Origin: Stenotrophomonas_A sp002429615
Lineage (GTDB): Bacteria; Pseudomonadota; Gammaproteobacteria; Xanthomonadales; Xanthomonadaceae
DNA: 5,470 bases
Direction: 5' to 3'
Assembly (NCBI GenBank): GCA_031987425.1
Contig: DALZZL010000211.1
Span: 1 to 5,470 of the forward strand
Both the position numbers and the translations under genes were made by a program. Of the stretch, positions 1-5,470 are shown piece by piece. How positions within the stretch are numbered: the stretch's first letter is position 1; the number at the start of each line of letters is the position of its first letter. The notes beneath the pieces are model-generated. The model worked only from the letters and a program-made list of their open reading frames with translations, had not been told where the DNA came from and searched no databases.

Positions 1-96
1 CTGGCCGGCACCGCCGCAGCCCGCGCCTCCCAGCACGAACAGCAGCAGCGTGCCCAGGCGCATTCCAACCACGAGGTTTCGGTGTGCGATGTTCAT
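1..96 (-). CDS. N-terminus of a probable lipoprotein, rest outside window
   Basis: An ATG at 96 opens a frame that stays open for 32 codons to the window edge. The product begins MNIAHRNLVVGMRLGTLLLF and continues VLGGAGCGGAGQ: a basic start, a hydrophobic core (about 14-22) and a sequence ending GGAGC that satisfies a relaxed lipobox, with candidate lipidated Cys27. The -3 position is Gly rather than the usual Leu, so lipidation is plausible but not certain. An in-frame ATG at 63 gives a shorter signal (MRLGTLLLF...). Neither start has a strong Shine-Dalgarno; the one at 96 has only a weak GGGA about 12 bases upstream. The gene follows the MipA/OmpV-family stop by 46 bp on the same strand, so it is probably the next operon member and another envelope protein. 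Its family cannot be recognised from this fragment. Confidence 0.6.
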   Translation of the reverse strand, partial: MNIAHRNLVVGMRLGTLLLFVLGGAGCGGAGQ

Positions 97-142
97 GACG
101 ACTTCGTCCCAGGCAGTGAGGGAAGGACCGCGGGGCCGGCGC
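97..142 (-). other. Short intergenic gap without visible terminator
   Basis: The 46 bases between the MipA/OmpV-family stop and the next ATG are GC-rich and contain small palindromes (CCGCGG, GCCGGC), but no stable stem followed by a T run on the minus strand. Nothing here argues for transcription ending, so read-through into the lipoprotein gene is expected. Confidence 0.45.
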
Positions 143-1552
143 TCACAGCGCCGCCTCGATATAGGCATAGAGATAATTGGAACCGCCATCGACCGTGCCC
201 AGCATCTGCGCGGTGCCGAAGATGCCGGAGCGATGCGAGACGCCGAAGCCGAAATACAGCTCGTGCCAGCGCTCGCTGCCGAACAGGTCGCCGAGGCTGA
301 TGTCGATGCTCGGGTCCAGGTAGTTGAGCAGCTTGGAGGTGTTGCGCTCGCGCCGCGCCTGCGACACCACTTCGGCATACGGCACGCGCTCGGCATACGA
401 CAGGCCGAAGCCGAAGCCGATCCGTGTCATCACCCGGTGCGACCACGGAAAGCCGTAGTAATAGCCTTTCATGTAGGCGTCGATCTGCCAGGCATCGGAC
501 TGGTAGCCCTTTTCCAGATGGCGCACGATGCCGGCGTAGCCGACCAGGTCCAGCGGCCAGCCGTTGAGCCGCGATACGAACGGGCGGCCGACATGGATGC
601 CCCAGATGTCGGTGGCGTCCTCGTCGTTGAAGCTGGCGCACTTGAAGGTCATGATCCGGATCAGGTGGCAGCCTTCGCCGGTGTCGCGGCCGTAGAACAG
701 CTTGACGTAGGTGGGGACGTGTTCGTCGTCCCAGCGCACCTGGCCATTGCCGAAGTCGTAGGCGGCGCCGAGCATCGCGCCCCACTGCACGTTCTCGTCC
801 ACCACCGGGCTGTCGCGGATCTCGCTGGAATAGCCGGTGACGAACACCCCGCCAAGCAGGCTCCAGTGCTGGAAGATGCGATAGCGCGCATACAGCGCCG
901 CGGTGAGGTTGAAGCCCGAGCCCGCCGAATAGGCGGCGCGGTCCGGCGTGGCATCGGCGGCCGGCACGCCGTAGTAGTAGTCGTTGAGCTTGCTGCTGCG
1001 CCAGGCGGCGGTGAGCACCGGCTGCACGCTCCAGCGGTCGTCCTGCCACAGGTAGCCGTAGGAGCCGCGCAGTTCGGTGCCGTGCGAGGTGCTGGAGATG
1101 TCCTGGCGAATGCTGGCATCCCAGTGGTGCGGGCCGGACTCGCCGTAATAGCGCGCCCCCAGGTCGGCCTCGCTGTTGCGGGTCTCCATGCCTTCGAGCA
1201 CGTCCGGTGTCTCGTCCTCCGGGAAGCCTTCCAGGCGGCGCTCGACGAACAGTTCCAGGCCGGCGGCATGGTCGCCACTGACGCGCACGCCGGCGGTGTT
1301 GGAGCGCAGGAAGAAGCGCTCGCCTTCGTAGAGGTACAGCGGCATCAGGTCCACGCGCGGATCGGCGCCGCGATACGGCGAGGATTCGATGCGCCCGAGA
1401 AAGCCCAGGCCGGCCGCACCGCTGCCGGGGTCTTCGAGCAGGTTGCCGAGCATGGCGTCCTGCGCGTGCGCCGGCGCCATGCCGGCGAGCAGCGCCGCGC
1501 ACAACGTGGCAGTGGCCAGGCCAAGCCGGGAAACGTAAGGAGGGCGGGTCAT
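143..1552 (-). CDS. MipA/OmpV-family outer-membrane protein with an extra C-terminal barrel-like domain
   Basis: The product is 469 residues with a Sec signal peptide cut after AHA (28-30). MipA/OmpV proteins are outer-membrane beta-barrels; E. coli MipA is linked to the murein hydrolase MltA and the synthase PBP1B. Residues about 45-268 carry the family pattern: 'GLGFLGRIESSPYRGADPR' near the start, 'MPLYLYEGERFFLRS' (70-84), and the late signature 'DSPVVDEN...GAMLGAAYDFG' (247-268). Usual family members end about there, near 250 residues. This protein runs on for roughly 200 residues (about 270-469) with amphipathic, aromatic strands: 'RIGFGFGLSYAERVPYAE' (377-394), 'LLNYLDPSIDISLGDLFG' (408-425) and 'FGFGVSHRSGIFG' (434-446), ending in 'SNYLYAYIEAAL'. 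The end resembles PagL-like (lipid A 3-O-deacylase/acyloxyacyl hydrolase) barrels, but enzyme activity is not shown. The only two mature cysteines, C295 and C305, sit early in the extra domain. The start has a Shine-Dalgarno overlapping the porin stop codon, 9 bp away. MipA assignment is fairly sure; the C-terminal domain is tentative. Confidence 0.87.
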   Translation of the reverse strand: MTRPPYVSRLGLATATLCAALLAGMAPAHAQDAMLGNLLEDPGSGAAGLGFLGRIESSPYRGADPRVDLMPLYLYEGERFFLRSNTAGVRVSGDHAAGLELFVERRLEGFPEDETPDVLEGMETRNSEADLGARYYGESGPHHWDASIRQDISSTSHGTELRGSYGYLWQDDRWSVQPVLTAAWRSSKLNDYYYGVPAADATPDRAAYSAGSGFNLTAALYARYRIFQHWSLLGGVFVTGYSSEIRDSPVVDENVQWGAMLGAAYDFGNGQVRWDDEHVPTYVKLFYGRDTGEGCHLIRIMTFKCASFNDEDATDIWGIHVGRPFVSRLNGWPLDLVGYAGIVRHLEKGYQSDAWQIDAYMKGYYYGFPWSHRVMTRIGFGFGLSYAERVPYAEVVSQARRERNTSKLLNYLDPSIDISLGDLFGSERWHELYFGFGVSHRSGIFGTAQMLGTVDGGSNYLYAYIEAAL

Positions 1553-1558
1553 CGCAGG

Positions 1559-1563
1559 CCCCT
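1559..1563 (-). promoter_or_regulatory. Shine-Dalgarno overlapping the porin stop codon
   Basis: The minus strand reads TAGGGG, then CCTGCG, then ATG. The TAG stop of the DcaP-like porin shares two bases with the AGGGG ribosome-binding motif of the MipA/OmpV-family gene, and 6 bases separate the motif from ATG. A ribosome ending the porin would sit on the next initiation site, so the two outer-membrane proteins are probably translationally coupled. Confidence 0.7.
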
Positions 1564-3043
1564 ATTTGATGAAGTCGTACTTGAGCGAGGTCTGCAGGCG
1601 CATCGCATCGCCCGACTCGCCATCCTGCTGCTGCAACTTGCCGTATAGCAGCTCCAGGCCCCAGCTCCAGCTCGGCGCCGGTTCCCACACCACGTTGGCG
1701 GCGGCGTAATCGCTGCGCCGGAACGCGCTGGCCGCCAGCAAGGTGTCGCGCTCCAGGTAGAGTCGCCCATAGGTCAGCGTCGAACGCCACCGGCTGTTCC
1801 ACAGGTGCGTGTAGCCGAGCCAGCCGCCCCAGGTCTGCAGCGTGTCGAGCTGGCCGCGGGCATCGACCACCGCATCCAGGTCCAGCCCGCCGAGATCGCC
1901 TACATAGGCGGCGATGCCCTGCCCGCCCATCACGCCGTACACCACATAGTCGCCACTGTCGTGGCCCCAGCTGCCGGTCAACGCCGCGCCACCCGCGACG
2001 CTGCTGTCGCTGTTGCCCGGCGCGTCGTAGCTCAGGTAGCGCAGCAGGCCGGCCAGCTGCACGTTGCCCCAGTCGGCCTCGTGGCGCGCGGCCAGCACCA
2101 GGTTCGGCGCGGCGGTACGCGAGCGTCCGTCGGGATCGTCGTAGGTGATCTCCGGCGCGCGATGCTCGGCGGCGAGGATGATCTGGTTGCCACCGCGCAG
2201 CGGGAAGTACTGGCGGATGCTGGCCAACCGCGCCGACGGCGACGCACCGGGGCCGGCGAAGTCCAGCGTGTCCGGGCCGGAGTCCAGGTCCATGAAGGCC
2301 GACCAGCCGAAGCCGGCGTAGGTGTTGCCGAGCTGGCCCCAGGCGTGGCGCAGGCGATAGCCGTAGCTGCCGCCGGAGCCAAAGAAGTCGTTCTGCAGCA
2401 GGAAGCGCAGCTGCCCGGCGCTGGTCTCGCGGCGCGCTTCCATCGTGAAACGGGTCTGCCGTGCATGCATGTTGAAGCGCGCATCGCCGCGCTGCGCGCC
2501 GACCGGAATATCGGAGGTGATGAACTGGTCGCTGTCGCCGGCGTCATCGTCGTCCATCATCGCGTCGAGCTTGGCGTAGCCGCTCAGGCGCAGCCAGGTG
2601 GTGGTGCCCGGGATGGCGAAGAAGCCTTCGAGGTTGTCGCCGGGCGGCGCTTCGTTGTCGGGGCGGCCGCCGGCCTGGTCGTCCTCGTCGAACGGCGTGT
2701 GCGCCGGCAGCGGCGAGGCCTCGACCCCGAGCGTGGCCAGCGAGGCGACAGGAACTGCCGCGACGGTGGGTGCGGGGGTGGAAGGCGTCACGGCGGTGCC
2801 CGGCGGAGTCGCAGGCGCTGCGGCCGGTGGCCCGTTGCCCGTGCCTGTCGCGACGGCTGCCGGCGCAGGCGTGGCACGCTCGGATTCCAGCACCTCGATG
2901 CGCTGCATCAGGTTGTCCACCGTCTGCCGCAGGCGGGCGATTTCCGCATCGCGCTGGGCATCGGTGCTCTGTGCTTGGGCAGCAGCGGGCAACGCCAGGG
3001 CGATGGCGGCGCTGAGGACTCGGGTCGGCAGGGACATCGACAT
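1562..3043 (-). CDS. DcaP-like outer-membrane porin with N-terminal coiled coil
   Basis: Probable trimeric outer-membrane diffusion channel. Characterised DcaP porins of Acinetobacter pass anionic compounds such as dicarboxylates; the substrate here is unknown. The product is 493 residues. A Sec signal peptide is followed by a likely cut after AQA (22-24). Next come a heptad-rich coiled coil (about 29-56, 'EIARLRQTVDNLMQRIEVLE'), a long Pro/Ala/Thr/Val-rich linker (about 57-117) and an acidic stretch (119-136). The barrel begins at 'FFAIPGTTTWLRLSGYAKLDA' (about 141-161), which resembles the DcaP entry motif (IPGT...GY.KLDA), followed by 'DIPV' (178-181), 'HARQTRF' (193-199) and 'NDFFGSGG' (218-225). 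The rest alternates aromatic beta strands with polar turns up to 'LKYDFIK'. There are no cysteines. The start at 3043 is preferred over an in-frame ATG nine codons upstream (3070) because only 3043 has a strong Shine-Dalgarno; ATG at 3037 is also possible. Family confidence is good but rests on remembered motifs. Confidence 0.85.
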   Translation of the reverse strand: MSMSLPTRVLSAAIALALPAAAQAQSTDAQRDAEIARLRQTVDNLMQRIEVLESERATPAPAAVATGTGNGPPAAAPATPPGTAVTPSTPAPTVAAVPVASLATLGVEASPLPAHTPFDEDDQAGGRPDNEAPPGDNLEGFFAIPGTTTWLRLSGYAKLDAMMDDDDAGDSDQFITSDIPVGAQRGDARFNMHARQTRFTMEARRETSAGQLRFLLQNDFFGSGGSYGYRLRHAWGQLGNTYAGFGWSAFMDLDSGPDTLDFAGPGASPSARLASIRQYFPLRGGNQIILAAEHRAPEITYDDPDGRSRTAAPNLVLAARHEADWGNVQLAGLLRYLSYDAPGNSDSSVAGGAALTGSWGHDSGDYVVYGVMGGQGIAAYVGDLGGLDLDAVVDARGQLDTLQTWGGWLGYTHLWNSRWRSTLTYGRLYLERDTLLAASAFRRSDYAAANVVWEPAPSWSWGLELLYGKLQQQDGESGDAMRLQTSLKYDFIK

Positions 3044-3051
3044 GCGGGCAA

Positions 3052-3057
3052 TCTCCT
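3052..3057 (-). promoter_or_regulatory. Shine-Dalgarno that decides the start of the DcaP-like porin
   Basis: The minus strand reads AGGAGA, then 8 bases, then the ATG at 3043. The alternative ATG at 3070 has no purine-rich motif at the right distance (upstream bases TGCCGCGTCCCACCGA), although it would give an ATGA overlap with the NodT-family stop. A start at 3043 also gives a compact, typical signal peptide (MSMSLPTRVLSAAIALALPA) without a nine-residue polar extension. Confidence 0.75.
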
Positions 3058-3066
3058 GCGAGGGGC

Positions 3067-4473
3067 TCATTCGGTGGGACGCGGCAGATCGCCGCCGCCC
3101 AGCGCGGTGTAGAGGTTCACGCGGTCCTGCAGCGCGGCCGCGCGCAGCTGCAGCAGCGCCTGCTCGGCGGAAAAGCGGTTGCGCTCGGCATCCAGCACTT
3201 CCAGGTACGGGGTCAGGCCGACCTCGTAGCGGTCCTGCGCGGTGGCCACCAACGCGCCCTGCACCGCCACCGCCTGCTGCTGCGCGGCGATCTGCTCGGC
3301 GTTGCGCTGCGCGGCGCTGAGCCCGTCGGCCACTTCGCGGAACGCGTTCTGCACCGCGGACTGGTAGGCCATCTCGCGTTCGTCGCGCTCGCCGCGCGCC
3401 TGCTCCACGCGTGCGCGGCGTCGCCCCCAGTCGAACAGCGGCAACACCGCGCCGGCGCCGAACGACCACACCTTGTTGCTGTCCGAGACCAGCCCGGACA
3501 GCTCGGAGGAGGCATAGCCGGCGCTGCCGGTGAGCGCGATGATCGGGAAATACAGCGCCCGCGCCGCGCCGATGTTGGCGTTGGCGGCCAGCAGGCGGTG
3601 CTCGGCCATGCGGATGTCGGGACGGTCCTGCAACAGGTTCGACGGCAGGCCCGGATCCAGCGCGGCCAGCTGGTGTTCGTCGCCGATCGGCAGGCCCGGC
3701 GGCAGCGGGTCGGGCAGCGCCACGCCCACCAGCCACTGCAGCAGGTGCAGCGCCAGCTCGCGGCTGCGCTGCAGCTGCGCCAGCTGCGTCTGCGCCTGGG
3801 TCACCAGCGCGTAGGACTGGTGGTAGTCCACCGACGAGGTCAGCCCCACGTCCATGCGCAGCTGCGCCAGCTCCAGGGTCTCGCGGCGGCTGTCCAGCGA
3901 GCGCTGCGCCAGCACGATGCCTTCCTCGCTGGCGCGCAGTGCGTAATAGCTCGCCGCCACGTTGGCGATCAGCGACAGCCGGAACGCCTGCTGCGCTTCC
4001 ACCGTGGCCAGATACTGGCGCCGCGCCGACTCGGACAGGTTGGCCACGCGCCCCCAGAAATCCAGTTCGAAGGCCGGCATCCCCACCTGCACCGCATAGC
4101 TGTCGACGCTGACGCGCGGCGCGTCGTCCGCGGCGCTGAGCGGCGTGCGCAGGCGCTGCGCCGAGGCACCCGCCTCCAGGCCCGGCAGGCGTTCGCTGCG
4201 CTGGATGCGGAACTGCGCCCGTGCCTGCTCGATGCGCGCGGTGGCCGCGCCGAGATCGCGGTTGTTGGCCAACGCCTGTTCGATCAGCCCACGCAGCACC
4301 GGGTCCTGGAAGAACGCCTCCCACGCGATGTCGGCCGCCGCCTGTCCACCGCCCACCGCGTCACCCGCCGATGCGGGGAACCGCACCGGCACATCCGGCG
4401 CCGGCGGCGCATAGGTCGGCGCCAGATTGCAGCCGGCCAGCAGCACCAGTCCCAGGGCGGCGACACGCTTCAT
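3067..4473 (-). CDS. Outer-membrane efflux lipoprotein, NodT/OprM family
   Basis: Outer-membrane channel (TolC-like) that completes the RND pump encoded just upstream. The product is 468 residues, normal for the family. It starts with a lipoprotein signal (MKRVAALGLVLLAGC), with lipobox LAGC and lipid-attachment Cys15 followed by Asn, which fits outer-membrane sorting. Cys15 is the only cysteine. Two outer-membrane efflux repeats can be seen, about residues 57-250 and 276-455, each rich in long Ala/Gln/Leu/Arg helices. The typical NodT/OprM motif at the start of the second repeat is present at 276-287 (LPSNLLQDRPDI), followed by 'AEHRLLAANANIGAARA' and 'LPLFDWG' (344-350). The ATG is chosen because it precedes a perfect lipoprotein signal, overlaps the permease stop by four bases (ATGA), and has a GGAG ribosome-binding site 8 bases upstream inside the permease gene. 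A longer open frame upstream is only read-through of the permease region in another frame. Translational coupling with the permease is very likely. Confidence 0.96.
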   Translation of the reverse strand: MKRVAALGLVLLAGCNLAPTYAPPAPDVPVRFPASAGDAVGGGQAAADIAWEAFFQDPVLRGLIEQALANNRDLGAATARIEQARAQFRIQRSERLPGLEAGASAQRLRTPLSAADDAPRVSVDSYAVQVGMPAFELDFWGRVANLSESARRQYLATVEAQQAFRLSLIANVAASYYALRASEEGIVLAQRSLDSRRETLELAQLRMDVGLTSSVDYHQSYALVTQAQTQLAQLQRSRELALHLLQWLVGVALPDPLPPGLPIGDEHQLAALDPGLPSNLLQDRPDIRMAEHRLLAANANIGAARALYFPIIALTGSAGYASSELSGLVSDSNKVWSFGAGAVLPLFDWGRRRARVEQARGERDEREMAYQSAVQNAFREVADGLSAAQRNAEQIAAQQQAVAVQGALVATAQDRYEVGLTPYLEVLDAERNRFSAEQALLQLRAAALQDRVNLYTALGGGDLPRPTE

Positions 4474-5470
4474 GGCGTGGGCTCCGGCGCCGGTTCGCGC
4501 GGCCGCGCTTTCGTCCGCCGCCGCAGCAGGAAGTAGAACAGCGGCGTGTAGAAGATGCCCAGCGCGGTGGCGGTGAACATGCTGCCAAGCACGCCGGTGC
4601 CGACCGCCTGCCGGCTGGCCGCGCCGGCCCCGGCGGCGAACACCAGTGGCAGCATGCCGACGATGAAGGTCAGGCTGGTCATCAGGATCGGGCGCAGGCG
4701 CTGGTGCGCGGCGGCCAGGATCGCGCGGTCGGTGGGTACGCCGCGTGCTTCCTCGTCCAGGCCGAACTGCACGATCAGGATCGCGTTCTTCGCCGCCAGC
4801 CCGATGATGGTGACCAGGCCGACGTTGAAATACACATCCGCCGACAGGCCGCGCGCACCGGTGAACAGCACCGCGCCGAGGATGCCGAACGGCACCGCCA
4901 GCAGCACCGCCACCGGCGTGGTCCAGCTCTCGTAGAGTGCCGCCAGCAGCAGGAACGCCACCAGCAGCGCCAGCCCAAGCAGCAGACCGACCTGGCCGGC
5001 GGCTTCCTGTTCCTCGCGCGCGGTGCCGGTCCATTCGAAGCGCATGCCGGGCGGCAGCACCTCGGCGGCCAGCCGCTCCATCTCGCGCAGCGCCGCGCCG
5101 CTGGAGACGCCGGGCGCGGCCTGCCCGGACACGGTGGCGGAAAGAAAGCCGTTGTAGCGTTCCACCTGCTGCTCGCCCACCGTCCAGTGCGAGCGCGCGA
5201 AGGCCGAGAACGGTACCGACTGCCCGGCACTGCCGAGCACGCGCAGGTCGGCGACATCCTCCGCGCGCATGCGCTGCGCCGCCTCGCCCTGCACGAACAC
5301 ACGCAGCACGTTGCCCTGGTGGATGAAATCGTTGACATAGGCCGAGCCGAACATCACCCCCAGCGCCTGGTTGACCTGCCCGAGCTGCACGCCGAGCGCG
5401 CGCGCCTGGGTGCGGTCGATGTCGACGAACAACTGCGGCGCGCGCGGCATGCCTTCCGGGCGCACGCCGA
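4470..5470 (-). CDS. RND multidrug efflux permease, HAE1/AcrB family (C-terminal part, 5' end outside window)
   Basis: Inner-membrane proton-driven pump subunit of a tripartite efflux system; it moves substrates from the periplasm or inner membrane into the outer-membrane channel. About 333 codons are visible, and the frame stays open to the window edge, so roughly the first 700 residues are missing. Counting from Val1 (GTG at 5465-5463), the start of the fragment aligns by eye with the AcrB docking/porter region ('VRPEGM', 'YVNDFI' 43-48, 'VPFSAF' 84-89, 'RYNGF' 103-107, 'GQAAPG' 114-119). Transmembrane segments follow, beginning near 'LAALYESW' (174-181). The proton-relay residues known from AcrB, K940, R971 and T978, have counterparts at K226 ('AAKNAILIV'), R256 and T263 ('QRLRPILMTSL'). 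'VGTGVLG' (288-294) is a late family motif. The basic Arg/Pro-rich tail is cytoplasmic. The stop TGA overlaps the next gene's ATG. HAE1 (drug) rather than HME (metal) type is clear from the similarity to AcrB/MexB; the substrate cannot be told. Confidence 0.96.
   Translation of the reverse strand, partial: GVRPEGMPRAPQLFVDIDRTQARALGVQLGQVNQALGVMFGSAYVNDFIHQGNVLRVFVQGEAAQRMRAEDVADLRVLGSAGQSVPFSAFARSHWTVGEQQVERYNGFLSATVSGQAAPGVSSGAALREMERLAAEVLPPGMRFEWTGTAREEQEAAGQVGLLLGLALLVAFLLLAALYESWTTPVAVLLAVPFGILGAVLFTGARGLSADVYFNVGLVTIIGLAAKNAILIVQFGLDEEARGVPTDRAILAAAHQRLRPILMTSLTFIVGMLPLVFAAGAGAASRQAVGTGVLGSMFTATALGIFYTPLFYFLLRRRTKARPREPAPEPTP
4482..4485 (-). promoter_or_regulatory. Shine-Dalgarno for the NodT-family gene, inside the permease 3' end
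   Basis: The minus strand reads GGAG, then 8 bases, then ATGA. The motif lies within the last codons of the permease gene, so the efflux channel is translated from a site embedded in the upstream coding region. This supports the start at 4473 and translational coupling. Confidence 0.7.

Noticed and set aside
121..150. Possible terminator hairpin from GC palindromes after the MipA-type gene
   Set aside because: The palindromes are only six bases, do not form a long stem, and no T run follows on the minus strand.
968..982. Short GTAGTAGTAGTC trinucleotide run
   Set aside because: It encodes consecutive Tyr residues (DYYYG) in the MipA-type strand pattern and is too short to be a repeat element.
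50..1648. Long plus-strand open frame (about 530 codons) opposite the MipA-type gene
   Set aside because: It is antisense to a well-supported gene, its translation is low-complexity Ala/Val/Arg/Gln-rich with no recognisable domain, and high GC content makes long antisense frames common.
93..1802. A 569-residue minus-strand frame overlapping the MipA-type gene
   Set aside because: It is a frame-shifted shadow rich in Arg, Ala and Pro; the competing frame has a signal peptide, a Shine-Dalgarno and MipA motifs.
1805..3112. Long plus-strand open frame opposite the DcaP-like porin
   Set aside because: Composition is Ala/Gly/Arg/Val-biased, no family motif or convincing ribosome-binding site is visible, and the opposite strand has clear porin motifs and a signal peptide.
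1562..4324. A 920-residue minus-strand frame that would fuse sequence under the NodT-family gene to the porin
   Set aside because: The upstream 430 residues are an out-of-frame reading of the NodT-family gene (Arg/Ala/Gly-rich, no domains). The porin's own signal peptide and Shine-Dalgarno mark the real start at 3043.
3598..4536. Plus-strand open frame opposite the NodT-family gene
   Set aside because: Gln/Arg/Ala-rich antisense shadow of the helical repeats of the efflux channel; no independent evidence of coding.
1..5470. Search for CRISPR arrays, tRNA or rRNA genes, insertion sequences and attachment sites
   Set aside because: Coding sequence fills nearly the whole window; no spaced direct repeats, cloverleaf-like segments, transposase motifs or terminal inverted repeats were seen by eye.

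Overview
The window is a high-GC stretch (C/G-rich third positions, no AT-rich gaps) in which all supported genes lie on the minus strand and appear to form one tightly packed envelope operon, read from high to low coordinates. The GC-rich codon use and the combination of an HAE1-type RND pump, a NodT-type outer-membrane lipoprotein, a DcaP-like porin and a MipA/OmpV-type protein suggest a Gram-negative proteobacterium. A Xanthomonadaceae-like gammaproteobacterium (Xanthomonas, Stenotrophomonas, Lysobacter and relatives) is my best guess. That guess rests on style and gene content, not on a marker gene.

Layout in transcription order. (1) 5470-4470: the last third of an AcrB/MexB-like RND efflux permease, cut by the window edge. 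(2) 4473-3067: a complete NodT/OprM-family outer-membrane efflux lipoprotein, whose ATG overlaps the permease stop codon (ATGA). (3) 3043-1562: a complete DcaP-like outer-membrane porin with an N-terminal coiled coil and a long Pro/Ala-rich linker, 23 bp downstream. (4) 1552-143: an unusually long MipA/OmpV-family protein with an extra C-terminal domain that looks like a second, PagL-like outer-membrane beta-barrel module, 9 bp downstream, with its Shine-Dalgarno overlapping the previous stop codon. (5) 96-1: the first 32 codons of a probable small lipoprotein or lipoprotein precursor, cut by the other window edge. No intergenic gap exceeds 50 bp. I see no terminator or promoter, so the operon promoter and the periplasmic adaptor gene probably lie upstream of position 5470.

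How the genes may work together: the permease and the NodT channel are the inner- and outer-membrane parts of a tripartite drug or metabolite pump. The two following genes add an outer-membrane diffusion channel and an outer-membrane protein of the MipA class. An efflux pump co-transcribed with an uptake-type porin and a MipA-plus-barrel fusion is not the standard pump operon. It suggests an envelope module that handles both exit and entry of a compound, or that remodels the outer membrane when the pump is induced. This functional link is inferred only from gene order and spacing. The most interesting object is the composite MipA protein.
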